A stretch of 64,000 nt of DNA from Epiperipatus broadwayi (taxonomy: Eukaryota; Onychophora; Udeonychophora; Euonychophora; Peripatidae): the NCBI GenBank assembly GCA_028023455.1, contig JAQFVV010006341.1, positions 3,132,105-3,196,104 on the forward strand, written 5' to 3'. This document shows positions 23,466-35,702 of the stretch, one piece after another (the stretch's first letter is position 1; every line of letters starts with the position of its first letter). Made by a program: the position numbers and the translations under genes. The notes below the pieces were generated by a model. The model worked only from the letters and a program-made list of their open reading frames with translations, did not search any database and was not told the origin of the DNA.

Positions 23466-24516
23466 CAGTGTATTTGTAATGACTGATACTTTTTAATCCC
23501 TCCAGGGGCATTATGCTTTCTCTACACTGAAATACGCATTGACCATAATCAAGCACACATTTATGCTGATGAAGAAAATGTGTTCCCACTATGACATCTT
23601 GTATCAACCTGGGCATTTATCAAAAAGACTTGATCCACTTCCATGTTTCCCAGATGAAGCTGGATCCAAACCTGCTTTGTCTCTACATTTGCCTTTTTAC
23701 CATTAGCCAATGTAACTTGCAGTCTCTTTAGAGGCAAGGTATACAGGTGAGTTTGTTGTTTTAACTGTGAATAAAAATGACTGGAAATCAGGGACATCTG
23801 ACTCCCTGAATCAATTAAAGCCTGTGCTGTGATGGATCCAATTTTTATAGTTATGATGGGACAAGTCTGGTTGGCTCCAACTAATGTCAGTTCATCTTTA
23901 TCCACCACCACATTGGATACTGTTCCCCCATCTCCATCGAGTATGTTTTCCTTCTCTATTCTATCCCTACTATAATCAATCTCTGCCAATAGTGTTATTA
24001 TTTCTTCTATACACATTTTATAATTAACCAACATGGCTTGTTGTATCGCCACTGGCATATTGTTTCTTATTATTTAGATTATGTGGCTTTCTGGCAAAGA
24101 ATGCCGTCAACTTCAGTATGGCGGCTTGATTACAGAAAAACTGCATATAAGTTCCTCCATCCCCTTTGAAATATGCTTGCTGCAAAACTCTTCTAAAGAT
24201 GCAATATTGTTTCTCTTCACTCCAAAAACTGCATGATGGAATATCTATACTCCCCAAATGCCTGTGGCTTTACACTTAAAGTATGCCACCAATCTACGGC
24301 CACACCCTTCAAATGATTACAAGCCACTGCAATCTTTTCTTGTTCATTCCATTCCTGAAACTGAAACACTTGTTGGAGGCTTTCAAGATGCGCAGCTGGA
24401 CTTTCCCAATTATCTGCCATAAAAACTTTTATCTGGATCAATCTTGTACCTTTAAGTTTACTTTGCCTATTTTCAACTTCCTTATAAAGTTTCCCTCTCA
24501 TCTCGGCACTCTTCAA
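23466..24516 (-). pseudogene. E2 gag-protease, frameshifted
   Basis: Three overlapping frames are seen. The first (24217-24516) has the capsid signature: HLESLQQVFQFQ and GVAVDWWHTL. The second (24024-24257) continues Gag in another frame. The third (23561-24058) holds an aspartic protease with the active site ALIDSGSQMSLIS; after about residue 150 it runs into a frame change where the expected second protease motif (IGxxFL type) is found only in another frame, and this stretch leads to the RT frame at 23464. No CCHC zinc knuckle is present. Gag would assemble particles and protease would mature them. At least two single-base frame changes separate the parts; whether one was a programmed shift cannot be told. 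Confidence 0.88.
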
Positions 24517-24529
24517 CAGCTCATTTAAT

Positions 24530-25165
24530 TATATATATTTTTGCTTTTATTGTCAGTCTTAGAAAACAATGCCTCTTACTATTTATTTAACACTAAGTTT
24601 GCCAATCAATGTAAAAGAACAATGCTATTTAACTATTTATTTGTCACAAGAAAGAGACTTCCCAATATTTACTTTGCTATTTTAAAATAAAAATTTAGCT
24701 ACAAAAGCAAACGCTGTTTACTGTTTATTAATTATTTCATATGAAAAGATGAACGAACTATTTTTATCTTTTTTTTTTTTTTAAATTAATCTAAAAACGA
24801 ATACGATGCTACTTTCAACTTATTAATTATTTGTCATATGAAAAAGACGAACTATATATATTTAACTCTTCAAAAAAAAAAAACAATTAACTCCGACAGA
24901 CTTTTTAGAAAATACGCTATTTATTGTTTCCAAATTATTTCGTTAAAAAAAAAACGAACCCCTTTCTACCAAACTGCTCTAACAATACATGCCACAACTA
25001 ACAAAAACTAATCCCTGCCTACTATATCTTGCCTCTTACACCTAAAGTCTTTCTCAACTGTCTAAACAAAATCTCATATGGGCTTGAACACTTGAAGCTC
25101 CACGTTGATGCGCTAAAAATTATATATATGTAACGGGAGAAAGATCTTTGAGATTCGCATATACT
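24530..25165 (-). other. E2 leader region
   Basis: This AT-rich sequence lies between the gag start and the primer-binding site, with several A/T homopolymer runs. Nothing coding was recognised. Confidence 0.55.
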
Positions 25166-25181
25166 GACCACGGGGGCGCCA
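25166..25181 (-). other. E2 candidate primer-binding site
   Basis: On minus this reads TGGCGCCCCCGTGGTC, starting with TGG as required to pair with a tRNA CCA end and close to lysine-type sites. It lies 310 bp inside the point where LTR homology starts, which suggests that the LTR really extends to about 25182 and that the left copy is truncated. Confidence 0.6.
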
Positions 25182-25765
25182 CTAGTCCGAAAATAGGAAC
25201 TAGACATTTATTTTAAGGGTGGACAGGATATGCGAATCAAAATGCACCGAACTAAACTCAGGGAGGAACAAGATACTTAAATATTGTTTAGACAGTTGAG
25301 AAATCAAAGCACAAAGACAAACGTCAGCCAAATTAAGTTTAAACAATTTATTAATTTTATTAAAAGTTGGGCAATAGAGTGAAGACACCTAGCCACAAAT
25401 ACAAAAGTGGCTTATAGTAACATATGCATATTTACCAGAGAGTGCACAAGAGTACGACAAACATGAAGGCATTAAACATTTTGGCAGCAAAATTCTCTCA
25501 CTTAAAATATAAGAAATGGTTAGGATAATATCTTCTTGCTGTCCAGTTGTAAAATTACAAAACAACAACTCTAGCTTCCTGAATCAGAGATAATAAAATA
25601 GTTACTGTCCCGCAGGAAATCAATTCTATAAACAAAAATTAAAATGCCCTATTTAAATATAACCGAGTATGTTTTAATACAAGTACTTTTTTTTTTTATT
25701 AAATAATAATAAGCAATTTTAACATTAATAATAAAACCATTGAATCGGAAATCAATTCGGTTCAA
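25182..25765 (-). repeat. E2 5' LTR (right copy), internally deleted
   Basis: 25492-25765 matches both ends of the left LTR. Bases equivalent to 19076-20438 are missing, and the joint falls in AAATCAA (25617-25623), present at both breakpoints in the left copy (19069-19075 and 20432-20438). 25182-25491 is included because a primer-binding site abuts it; it has no counterpart in the left copy. The hairpin at 25741-25764 marks the U3 terminus. Confidence 0.75.
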
Positions 25766-28067
25766 TAAATATCTACTTCTGGAGTAATATTTACAAAAGT
25801 TAAATTTATTTCCATTAGACACAACATAGGCAATGTCATATATTAGTACATTTCACAAGAGTTACAGTAGGACCCCTGAGATCATTTACTCTTGTTATTT
25901 TTAAAGTGATTTACCCAATTTTCTATATCATGATATGAAATATTACTAGTGTAAGATAAGTATTTCTTATTTATTCTTTATACTAGAAGAAAAGTACATC
26001 TTATGGTAGATCGTTTCATCCAAATTGTTACAAATTATGCTATTAGAAGTGATGACAAGAATACTATTTATTTTGACAATAGTAGATTAGAAGATTTATT
26101 AGAAAATCCTTCTTTAAAGATAGGTTGCACTCAGAGAATATAATTTGATGGGAGGTTAAATCCAACAAATATTTAATAAAAGTAGCAATTTTCCTCTATA
26201 ATTTATTCCAAATTATTTATTATGCAATAATTGTTGGCAGCATTGTCTGATTCCCCCCCCCCCATCTTGTTATAAATCTCTCTGTATCATATAACAGTGG
26301 CTAGCTGTAGAGTCTCTAAGACAGTGTAATTGCAAGTTTCAGAAGAGTCAAGTTCTTCTGGGATTCCCTCTCCTTATTTCAAGTAGTTACAGTATATACA
26401 TTTCATTTATTTTAATTTTTAATGTGAATATATTTAATAAATTTTGTATATATGCACACACACATTTCTCCAGATGTATTGATAATTTTTATACACATTT
26501 CAAAATCAAGTCTTAAAGCCTTCGTATAGCTTGGTAACAAGATAATGCACTTTTTTTTAAATGAATACTAAAATATATTAGCCATTGATTGGTTAAATTT
26601 CCTGAGTAGAATCTTTTAACCAATAACAGATTTTTTGTAAATATTTTGTGTATAATTTGTAATTTTTGAACAATCTCATTTTACTGTATTTCTTTCTGAT
26701 GAAAACTGATCCATTTGTCGAAATAGTAAAGATAGCCGTTTTAATACAAGTAATTTTGTTTCTTCTTATTTTTTGTAAATTTATATATATGCATGCATAT
26801 CTATTTTTATATTCTTGTGTGTTTGTATTTGAGTTCATTAACATAAATATATGCATTTTGTAGATACTGTTAGGCTATTCAAGTGCCTAATATGTTTAAA
26901 TGGTTATTTGAACAATTATATAAATTCCAATTTAAAACTTTTGTTTTATATACATATATATTTCAAAATAAATAAAGTCATTTGATAGATTAAATACAGG
27001 ATATAATCATTGAATAATAAAATGTAAGCTATGTGTTAATGTAAAACTAGAGACTCAAAAACTACTAAAAAAACATTATTAACAAATTGATATTCCTAAT
27101 CTTCAGAAACACTCCAATGAAATTAAATTAGAACTTACTAATCATTTAAGCTATTGACAGACCTTGAGATAGTTCAAACTTAACTGAGATCAATAAAAAG
27201 ATAAGCTGATGCTTTACTAATCACTACAACAAAAATATTGTTCTGTCTATCTTAGCTAATAAATTTCAATAATGCTTTTCTAAAGTTTGTAATAATTAAT
27301 ATCTTACATTGAAAAAAGTAATATTAAAACTACAACTCATACAAATTTACTTAATACTAATATCATATGACCTCTCGTGTGTTTACTTATATGCTTCCCA
27401 GAACACATCTTCACTCTACTCCAGAGTCATCTATTGTAAGCATGAGTAATCAATGGACACAAGATAGCATAGTGCTATAAAATCCACATCTGAAGACTGA
27501 TCAATTTCTGGCTTTTGCCTTTATCTGTGAGCATGAGGATTCAAAGGTGGAATCTGCACTTAGCAATTCTCCTTTATTATTTTTTTAATAACTTGAAATT
27601 TCTTAAAAAAAAACCCACTAATATTTCAAATCCAGATCACTTGCATAGCTACACAGAGGTCAATCACCTTTTATCTACTTACTCATATCCTTATAAGAAC
27701 TATAATATTCACCCTATTTTAAAAGCAGATTATTATATTGAATAGTATAAAAAAAAACAAAAAAGGCAGCTAGATGCAAAAGTGAATTAGTTCCAGCTTG
27801 GAATCCTAATCTGATAAAAACCAGTCTGTCTGGAGAGTTGGATTTTAGTTCAGTGACTACAATGCAAAAATACATGTCAAAGTTAATATTAGGCAATGAT
27901 TAACATAATAATAAAACATTAATCACACATTTTATTTTATCAGAACTAAGTAAAACATTTCACTTGTAGCTGCAGATATAATTTTGATTTAAACATGAGA
28001 CTGAAAAGTAATTTTTCTTGACTAAAGTTCATTATTGTCAAGAAGTATTCTAAACTATAAAATCTAT
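25766..28067. other. AT-rich intron between E2 and E3
   Basis: No coding sequence was recognised. It includes a C-homopolymer at about 26250-26262 and a diverged copy of the composite repeat at 27421-27564. Confidence 0.5.
27421..27564 (+). repeat. Diverged copy of the 3.3-kb composite repeat
   Basis: It shares blocks AGTAATCAATGGA, CATAAAATCC-like, TTTCTGGCTT and TCTGCACTTAG with 3340-3470 in the same order, with many differences. It therefore belongs to a dispersed, old repeat family. Confidence 0.6.
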
Positions 28068-30093
28068 TGTAACAATATATAAATATGTCATTACATTAAT
28101 TTAAAATAAAAACTTAAAAGTTCACAAATAAAAGTAAAAAACTAAATGCTAAAATTAAAATGTTTGTTAAACGTATATACATTCGCCCAGATGCCAAACT
28201 TTAAAAATATTTTTTTTTTTTAAAAAAACAAATAAATAAGTATTTGAACGTACTTTTTTATAAAAAAAAAGTACAAGATTTAAAAATAAAAACAGGTATT
28301 AATTAATTCTTGTAATCTGTAAATGGAAATGATTGTTTATAAATTGTTTGAAAAGCAAGCTAGCCTTGGGCTCTTCTATAATTAAAATGATCTGATGAAA
28401 GATAGATAAGAAAATAAAGAGAAATTAGCTTGACCAATGGAAGCACCAAGCCTTGGCTTGGACCCTAACGAAAGTGATGGATTAGTGACGTTTTGTTAAT
28501 TGAATCCGTGTGGATAATATAAAAAGAGAAATACAGTTTTTTTGGACAGTTCCAGCGTTTTGTGTTTGAGAGATGTGGTAGGACGCACATACCACCTTGA
28601 ACCAGCTATTGCCATCTCCAGAACATTATCTTCCAATGGAGGCGTCGCGGAAATTAAAAGCAGAAACCTGGACTCTTCTACCGTGAACTATGAACTTTAC
28701 AAATTAACAACAACAAAAAAAAAGTAATTAAGAACTTTTGTCATTGTTTTTTTAAAAGATTCAGCTAATTTAAATTTTAAAATGAACTCTTATTTGATTT
28801 TCAAATTAATAATTGATTGTTTAAATTTATATAGTTAAGTTTTGCTAAAATCATTTCCATTTTATTATTTTTATTTGTAATATTTATTGTAGAAATTATT
28901 AAATGCATTACATTTAAGTTGGGTATAGACGTTGCATAGATTCATTAGCGGTTGATTATGTTGTGGTTTTCACAGTTGATTAGAACATATAAGTCAACAA
29001 TGTCACTGCGGTGTCTTATGATGAACACCAAAGGGTCTCCCATATTCCCTCAACAATTGACGTTATCGATTGACTTTGTATTTTGATCGTTTGTGTTTAA
29101 TTTGGGATGTTTTTGACCATGGAATCTGTGCAGCCAATCTATACTCGACATTATAAAACAAATTGTATAAAAATAATCTGTGCGAACGTATTTAAATGTT
29201 AAATTTAAGTCGGGCGTGAATGGCTATATAGTTTTGTAAAGTTATATTAAGGGAGGGTAATCTTAGGTTATTAATTTCGTAGTTGAATTGGTTCAATGGA
29301 TTGGATATATTTGTGTAATTGTAGATGTAATATGAGATCCGCTACGGGCAGGATTATATATATATGCCACACACCTTCTGTTTGCCTATGGATGGGTTTG
29401 TAAGATGGCAAAGGACCGCAGTCCATTCTTATGGAGTTTTATGTCTATTATTCTACTCGCCAATAGATGTAACATTCCTGCTGGTGGAGAGATAATGTCT
29501 TCTCTAATTCTACTTACTGATCAGATGTACATTCCTGACAGTATAGTATTTTGTGTTGTCGAATTTTTATGCTACATTGAATACATAAATGTATCAGATG
29601 GATTGGCGCCGGTTTGATTGCGAAATTTTTTGCCTAAGGTTAAATCAGGGAAGAATATATTCTTTTCAAATGCAGATCTATGTAGTCTATTCATACTCGA
29701 CTCACTAAATAAATATTAAACTCATGGTTGTAATTTACTTAAATGTAAAACTAAAGATTAATAGAAAAATCTAAAATGTTGAATTTATTCCTCAAAATTT
29801 AAATGTTATTTTATATGTGCGTAAATAAATATTTTTATGTGTTAATTTCTGGCAGTGGCTTTTATTTATTTATATTTAAGATATAAATTAAGATATAGAT
29901 TTTTATCTCTGCGTCTCCACTGAGCTAGTGACTTGGGCTAATGATCTGAATATTTAACTAAAGTGGAATCTTAACAGCACGTATCTGCCTACTCTAAATT
30001 TTTTTAGGTTTAAATGCCTAGATGGCGCCTTGTAGAGCAGATATCGTAGTTTGCGGTTAGATTCGATCTTCACTTTCATTTCGATCGTTATAA
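28068..30093 (+). repeat. E3 5' LTR
   Basis: It starts TGTAACAATATATAAATA and ends CGATCGTTATAA. It contains the uninterrupted version (29221-29234) of the sequence into which E4 inserted in the other copy. The first 28 nt resemble the hairpin of the right copy but with two broken pairs. Confidence 0.85.
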
Positions 30094-30094
30094 C

Positions 30095-30112
30095 TGGCTA
30101 CCCAACTTGGGC
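30095..30112 (+). other. E3 primer-binding site
   Basis: TGGCTACCCAACTTGGGC lies 1-3 nt after the LTR end and resembles lysine-tRNA-type sites in most positions. Confidence 0.7.
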
Positions 30113-30631
30113 CGATCTTTAATAAACACGAGTGCCCTGAGAATTTTAAAAGTGAATCATGCTCGTAATATTTTTCCTGAAATTAGAATAAATATATTTG
30201 TTGTATTGACGTGGAGTTACAGTTTGAATTTTTGGTCTTAAAGATACTGCCAGTAAGAAAAATTGCGCATATGTAAATATAAATGCGAGGAATAAAACGT
30301 AATAATAAATATAAATCATATTTTTTTTTAAAAAAGTCTTGTTAAATTAAAATCTAATCGTTCAACTTGCCTAAGTAATAGTTAAGGGTAGGAGAAATGA
30401 AACTTGGAAGGGAGGGGGCAGAAATTTAGCTGGTAATAAGGAATCAACAGTCAACTTTTTTTTTTTTTAATCATTATATTTGTGTGTAATTACTGTTTTG
30501 TCTTGTAAAAAAAAAAGTTTTGTCCTTTTGAAATTTTCATATATAATCAATTTGTGTAACATAATTACTAACACTAAGTAAAATCTTTTTTTTTTTTTAA
30601 TGTTTTTGTTTTTTGAGGAAGTTTACTGATA
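30113..30631 (+). other. E3 interior
   Basis: Non-coding and AT-rich. It contains a purine tract at about 30406-30424 (GGAAGGGAGGGGGCAG) and a weaker GAGGAAG at 30615-30621, 10 nt before the right LTR. Either could derive from the polypurine tract. Confidence 0.55.
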
Positions 30632-30659
30632 TGTAACGATATATAAATATGTCGTTACA
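30632..30659 (+). repeat. E3 U3-terminal hairpin
   Basis: TGTAACGA and TCGTTACA are perfect 8-base inverted repeats at the very start of the LTR, 28 nt end to end. Confidence 0.75.
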
Positions 30660-33184
30660 TTTATTTAAAATAAAAACTTAAAAGTTCGCAAATAAAAGTA
30701 AAAAACTAAACGCTAAAATTAAAATGTTTGTTAAACGTATATACATTCGCACAGATGCCAAACTTTAAAAATATTTTTTTTTTAAAAAACAAATAAATAA
30801 GTATTTGAATGTACTTTTTTATAAAAAAAAGTACAAGATTTAAAAATAAAAACAGGTATTAATTAATTCTTGTAATCTGTAAATGGAAATGATCGTTTAT
30901 AAATTGTTTGAAAAGCAAGCTAGCCTTGGGCTCTTGTATAATTAAAATGATCTGATGAAAGATAGATAAAAAAATAAAGAGAAATTAACTTGACCAATGG
31001 AAGCACCAAGCCTTGGCTCGGACCCTAACGAAAGTGATGGATTAATGACGTTTTGTTAATTGAATCCGTGTGGATAATATAAAAAGAGAAATACAGTTTT
31101 TTTGGACAGTTCCAGCATTTTGTGTTTGAGAGATGTGGTAGGACGCACATACCACACTCTCTATTTAAAAAAAATAAAAATGAAAAGACTGTGATACCTT
31201 GAACGAGCTATTGCCATCTCCAGAACATTATCTTCCAATGGAAGCGTCACGGGAATTAAAGCAGACACCTGGACTCTTCTACCGTGAGCTATGAACTTTA
31301 CAAATTAACAACAACAAAAAAAAGTAATTAAGAATTTTTGTCATTGTTTTTTTTAAAGATTCAGCTAATTTAAATTTTAAAATGAACTCTTATTTGATTT
31401 TCAAATTAATAATTGATTGTTTAAATTTATATAGTTAAGTTTTGCTAAAATCATTTCCATTTTATTATTTTTATTTGTAATATTTATTGTAGAAATTATT
31501 AAATGCATTACATTTAAGTTGGGTATAGACGTTGCATAGATTCGTTAGCGGTTGATTATGTTGTGGTTTTCACAGTCGATTAGAACATATAAGTCAACAA
31601 TGTCACTGCGGTGTCTTATGATGAACACCAAAAGGTCTCCCGTATTCCCTCAGCAATTGACGTTATCGATTGACTTTGTATTTTGATCGTTTGTGTTTAA
31701 TTTGGGATGTTTTTGACTGTGGAATCTGTGCAGCCGATCTATACTCGACATTATAAAACAAATTGTATAAAAATAATCTGTGCGAATGTATTTAAATGTT
31801 AAATTTAAGTCGGGCGTGAATGGCTATTGTGCCGGTCAAAATATGCTTATCCATCTAACACAAACTGGAACTCACAAAATGTACTTCAAACCCAGTCGAG
31901 CCCGAGATTTTGGTCAGGGACCAGCCTGGATTCGAACCCACTCTCCAAGCCCCAGATCAAACACCTAATGGACAACATAACAATGATGGCCCACAAGAAT
32001 TAATTCTTCATCCGGCCCACTAGCAAATCGGAGAAAACAAGAAGACTCATGGACTTAAACATATATATAAACAACTTAAATACTAGACATTCCACAGATA
32101 AAATCTAACATATTTAAATAATAGGGGCTTTACTAATGAATACTTATGGGAAATTAGTGAATTGGATTGATTTAATAATGAGACAGAAACTGATATATGA
32201 TGAATTAAAATATATTTATTGACAATTGTTGTTGGCAAAATAGGTTTGTGGCTATGATTCAATGGAGCCAAATATCCTGCTATACAACTAATCACTACAT
32301 TAACTTATTTGTTATGTCCTTTTATAATCAGTTCGAGTGGCTCTTTTACGTAAAATCAAACCAAGTCTGGAGTGAAACTTAATACATCTGACTATAATCA
32401 ATTTATATATTAACTATGGGCTTATAAAGCATCCCAGATAGCTTAAGATCGAACGGGTTTTCAAGAATGCTTCGGATCAACGCCGAAGACTGCATATTAG
32501 GGAGGGAGAGTTGGCTATAACGATTTTACTAATATGCTAGGCACAAGTAAAGTATAATAATAAAGTGGCTCTGCGGATGGAAGAATAGTTTTAGGGTTTT
32601 TGTGACAAACAACGGTTTACCCAATAACCGGTCGTCATGCTGCTAATGGGGAACCTTTATTTGGTTCAGAGGCGGGGGACTTACGTGCTAATCTGGCCCG
32701 TAGCTCAGACTTCGCTACTGCACTACCCATAAGAGAAGATGGGCTGGACTTACCGTGGCTCCATCTTATATATATATATCAAAAAGAACAGCACAACGAG
32801 AAAATATTAATAAATCCCACATCCGCCAAGCCGAAGGATATTATAAATTAAAGATCATATATTAAATGAACACTAGATCATCAGCTTGATCAAAAGAGCC
32901 AACTCTTCTGTAGCATGAGAAATACGATATGCTACTGACAGGAATATATAGATACAAACTTTACTTTATCCCGTTCAATCTCTTTAGTTATCTATAACTA
33001 CTAAACTTTTAAAAGGGGGAAAAGTATATTTAATAGGGGACTTACGAATACTTAACTAAAAAAATATACTTATGATTGCACTCCAGGTTAGTTTAATCTT
33101 GAGTAACATAATAAATAAAGGTTGAAAAGCCACATTTTATATTTATATTAATTAATTTACTAAGTGACAAAAATATGAATTTGG

Positions 33185-33290
33185 GTTTCGAAACAGCGCA
33201 CAAAATGACGCTATATAAATAATAATACGGAGATTTTAAATTCATATCTTTAAAAACATTTTAATAATTAAATGCACGCCGTTTCGAAAC
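33185..33290. repeat. Long-range inverted repeat in E4
   Basis: GTTTCGAAACAGCGC (33185-33199) faces AATGCACGCCGTTTCGAAAC (33271-33290). Equivalent paired arms occur in both E6 LTRs. Confidence 0.7.
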
Positions 33291-34795
33291 ATAGGCATAA
33301 CTAATAATAAATAAAATAAGCAAAAGAAAAGCAAAATATAATTGCAGTGATTAAATTATATAGCAAAACATTAATTAACAGAAATTTAGCAAAAGTATTT
33401 CATTTATAGAATTAAAATATTTTAGGAAACAATTTAGACAGTTTACACTATTGTATTAGCAAAAGTATTTCATTTAAATATTATTTCGAAAACAATTTAG
33501 ATAGAAATTTCAATAATATGGTTAGCTAACCTGTTTTTGAAGAAATAATGAATGTTTTTGAAATGCATACAGAGCTCTGCGATTTTAAATAATACTAAAA
33601 TAGTTCTGTAGCTAAGGAGAGATTCGAGCTGGAAACGAAGGTGACTTCTTTGGCGGCTTATGGCATCTTCAATTTAGTTGGGAGACGATTTTTAAAATAG
33701 TGTTTCTTTAGCTGGATTGAAATCGGAACGAGGGCAAATTATTTTTACGGCTTATGGCATCTTCAAATTTAGTTAGTGTAAGCTTGGTTGTTCCTTTGGC
33801 ATTTGATGGATTGAACTAGGCGTTCCATCACGGGAAAGCAGCAAAATTTTGCCTGATTTTAGCCAGACATGTTAAGGTTGAACAATAATAAAACTTCTCC
33901 TGTTGACTCTCTTCAAAAGTAAGATGGATTCTCCCTTCCCGCTTAAAATAAGGCCTATTTATATCCTTCTACTAAACTTTAACACCTTTCTGGAATTTCG
34001 TAAGCCTCGGGACCAATCGACTTTTTTTTAAAGCAAAATAATATAATTCAATTTCTACAACAACTGATAAAATCTCCGAGGTGTTATATTTAATTTCCTT
34101 AAAAAAATCTATCAAAATATATAAACTATATAATTTGATTCATTTTCATTAATTAAATTCCTTTTCAGGTGTTATTACTTAGCAGAAGGAACGGTATTCT
34201 GATTTAATGAAAAAGTCTTTTGTTGCAAACAAAAATCAATCAGAAAACAGATTTTACTTTTTTACCCGGGTGTGTCACTAATTGATATCTTGTTTACAAA
34301 AATTCTCATTTTTAATTGCGAACAGATAATTCTTATTTTATAAAACTAAATAACTTTTAACATATTTGTTTATTTAAAAAAAAAGCAAATTTAAAGAAAA
34401 TACTTGTTTCAACTATATATGTAAAACATTAAATCAGAAAACCGTTAAATAAATTAAAGAAAACATTTACATTACTTTTATTTAAACTTAAATATATATG
34501 AATCATTTTGCCGTTATTCCAAGGTTTAAATTATCCATCCACATACGAATATAATAGCGAAATATAATTTAGAATTGACCGAAAATTAATAAAACATTTT
34601 ATAATAATTTATGAGCATTTCTCCACTATAATTTTATCAAACCTGTCTAATTATAGCGTGTCTTCATATGTAAATGGATAATGCCATTTAAGCGGCAATT
34701 ATAGCAAAGTTTTCCCGCTCGATTTATATATATACATTTTTACATTTGACATAGGTTCGAAACTAGTTCAGACGAGTAGGTCATTAGGTTGATGG

Positions 34796-34828
34796 TGAAA
34801 CGGAAAAAGATTGGAGATTTCCGTTTCA
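34796..34828 (-). repeat. E4 U3-terminal hairpin
   Basis: The arms TGAAACGGAAA and TTTCCGTTTCA are 11 bp and perfect, with an 11-nt loop, at the LTR terminus. Confidence 0.85.
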
Positions 34829-35702
34829 TACTATATAGTTTTGTAAAGTTATATTAAGGGAGGGTAATCTTAGGTTATTAATTTCGTAGTTGAATTGGTT
34901 CAATGGATTGGATATATTTGTGTAATTGTAGATGTAATATGAGATCCGCTACGGGCAGGATTATATATATACGCCACACACCTTCTGTTTGCCTATGGAT
35001 GGGTTTGTAAGACGGCAAAGGACCGCAGCCCATTCCTATGGAGTTTTATGTTTATTGTTCTACTCGCCAACAGATGTAACATTCCTGTTGGTGGAGAGAC
35101 AATGTCTTCTCTAATTCTACTTACTGATCAGATGTACATTCCTGACAGTATAGTATTTTGTGTTGTTGTATTTTCATGCTACATTGAATACATAAATGTA
35201 TCAGATGGATTGGCACCGGTTTGATTGCGAAATTTGTTGCCTAAGGTTAAATCAGAGAAGAATATTTTCTTTTCAAATGCAGATCTATGTAGTCTATTCA
35301 TACTCGACTCACTAAATAAATATTAAACTCATGGTTGTAATTTACTTAAATGTAAAACTAAAGATTAATAGAAAAATCTAAAATGTTGAATTTATTCCTC
35401 AAAATTTAATTGTTATTTTATATGTGCGTAAATAAATATTTTTATGTGTTAATTTCTGGCAGTGGCTTTTATTTATTTATATTTAAGATATAAATTAAGA
35501 TATAGATTTTTATCTCTGCGTCTCCACTGAGCTAGTGACTTGGGCTAACGATCTGAATATTTAACTAAAGTGGAATCTTAACAGCGTGTATCTGCCTACT
35601 CTATAAATTTTTCTAGATTTAAATGCCTAGATGGCGCCTTGTAGAGCAGATATCATAGTTTGCGGTTAGATTCGATCTTCACTTTCATTTCGATCGTTAT
35701 AA

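Larger units (their letters stand above)
18943..25765 (-). mobile_element. E2: Ty3/Gypsy-type LTR retrotransposon, best-preserved pol
   Basis: Direct repeats at 18943-20583 and 25492-25765 flank gag, protease, RT/RNase H and integrase, all on minus. The upstream (right) LTR has lost about 1.36 kb internally. The shared terminal sequence on plus ends GGTTCA(A), giving TGAACCG at the start of the LTR in coding orientation. No target duplication is found, and the other LTR terminus lacks TG. A canonical primer-binding site (25166-25181) lies 310 bp outside the shared LTR sequence, so the left LTR may be truncated at its U5 end. The shared LTR parts are very similar, so the element is fairly recent. 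Confidence 0.92.
31828..34830 (-). mobile_element. E4: 3-kb solo LTR nested in E3
   Basis: It starts TGTGCCGG and ends CCGTTTCA followed by TA on plus. The target duplication CTAT lies at 31824-31827 and 34831-34834. The intact E3 left LTR (TGGCTATATAGT at 29221) shows the empty site with one CTAT. U3-type features match E6: the long inverted repeat at 33185-33290, a block containing CTCTGCGGATGGA, and the terminal hairpin. This implies minus orientation. There is no interior, so it arose by recombination between its LTRs. Confidence 0.9.
28068..35702 (+). mobile_element. E3: LTR element with almost no interior (TRIM/LARD-like)
   Basis: Two direct repeats of about 2.03 kb (28068-30093 and 30632-35702, the second interrupted by E4) flank a 538-bp interior with no coding capacity. 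Both start TGTAAC and end GATCGTTATAA on plus. A primer-binding site lies directly after the left copy, which fixes plus orientation and separates this from a simple segmental duplication. No perfect target duplication is visible. It would need all enzymes from another element. Confidence 0.82.
30632..35702 (+). repeat. E3 3' LTR, split by E4
   Basis: The halves 30632-31827 and 34835-35702 are collinear with the left LTR. An extra block of about 42 bp near 31155-31197 is absent from the left copy. Confidence 0.85.

Noticed and set aside
31926-31960. GGATTCGAACCC, the reverse of a tRNA T-loop/B-box, inside E4.
   Set aside because: The flanking bases do not form a five-pair T stem and no D or acceptor arm is found, so it is not a tRNA gene or a clear tRNA-derived SINE.
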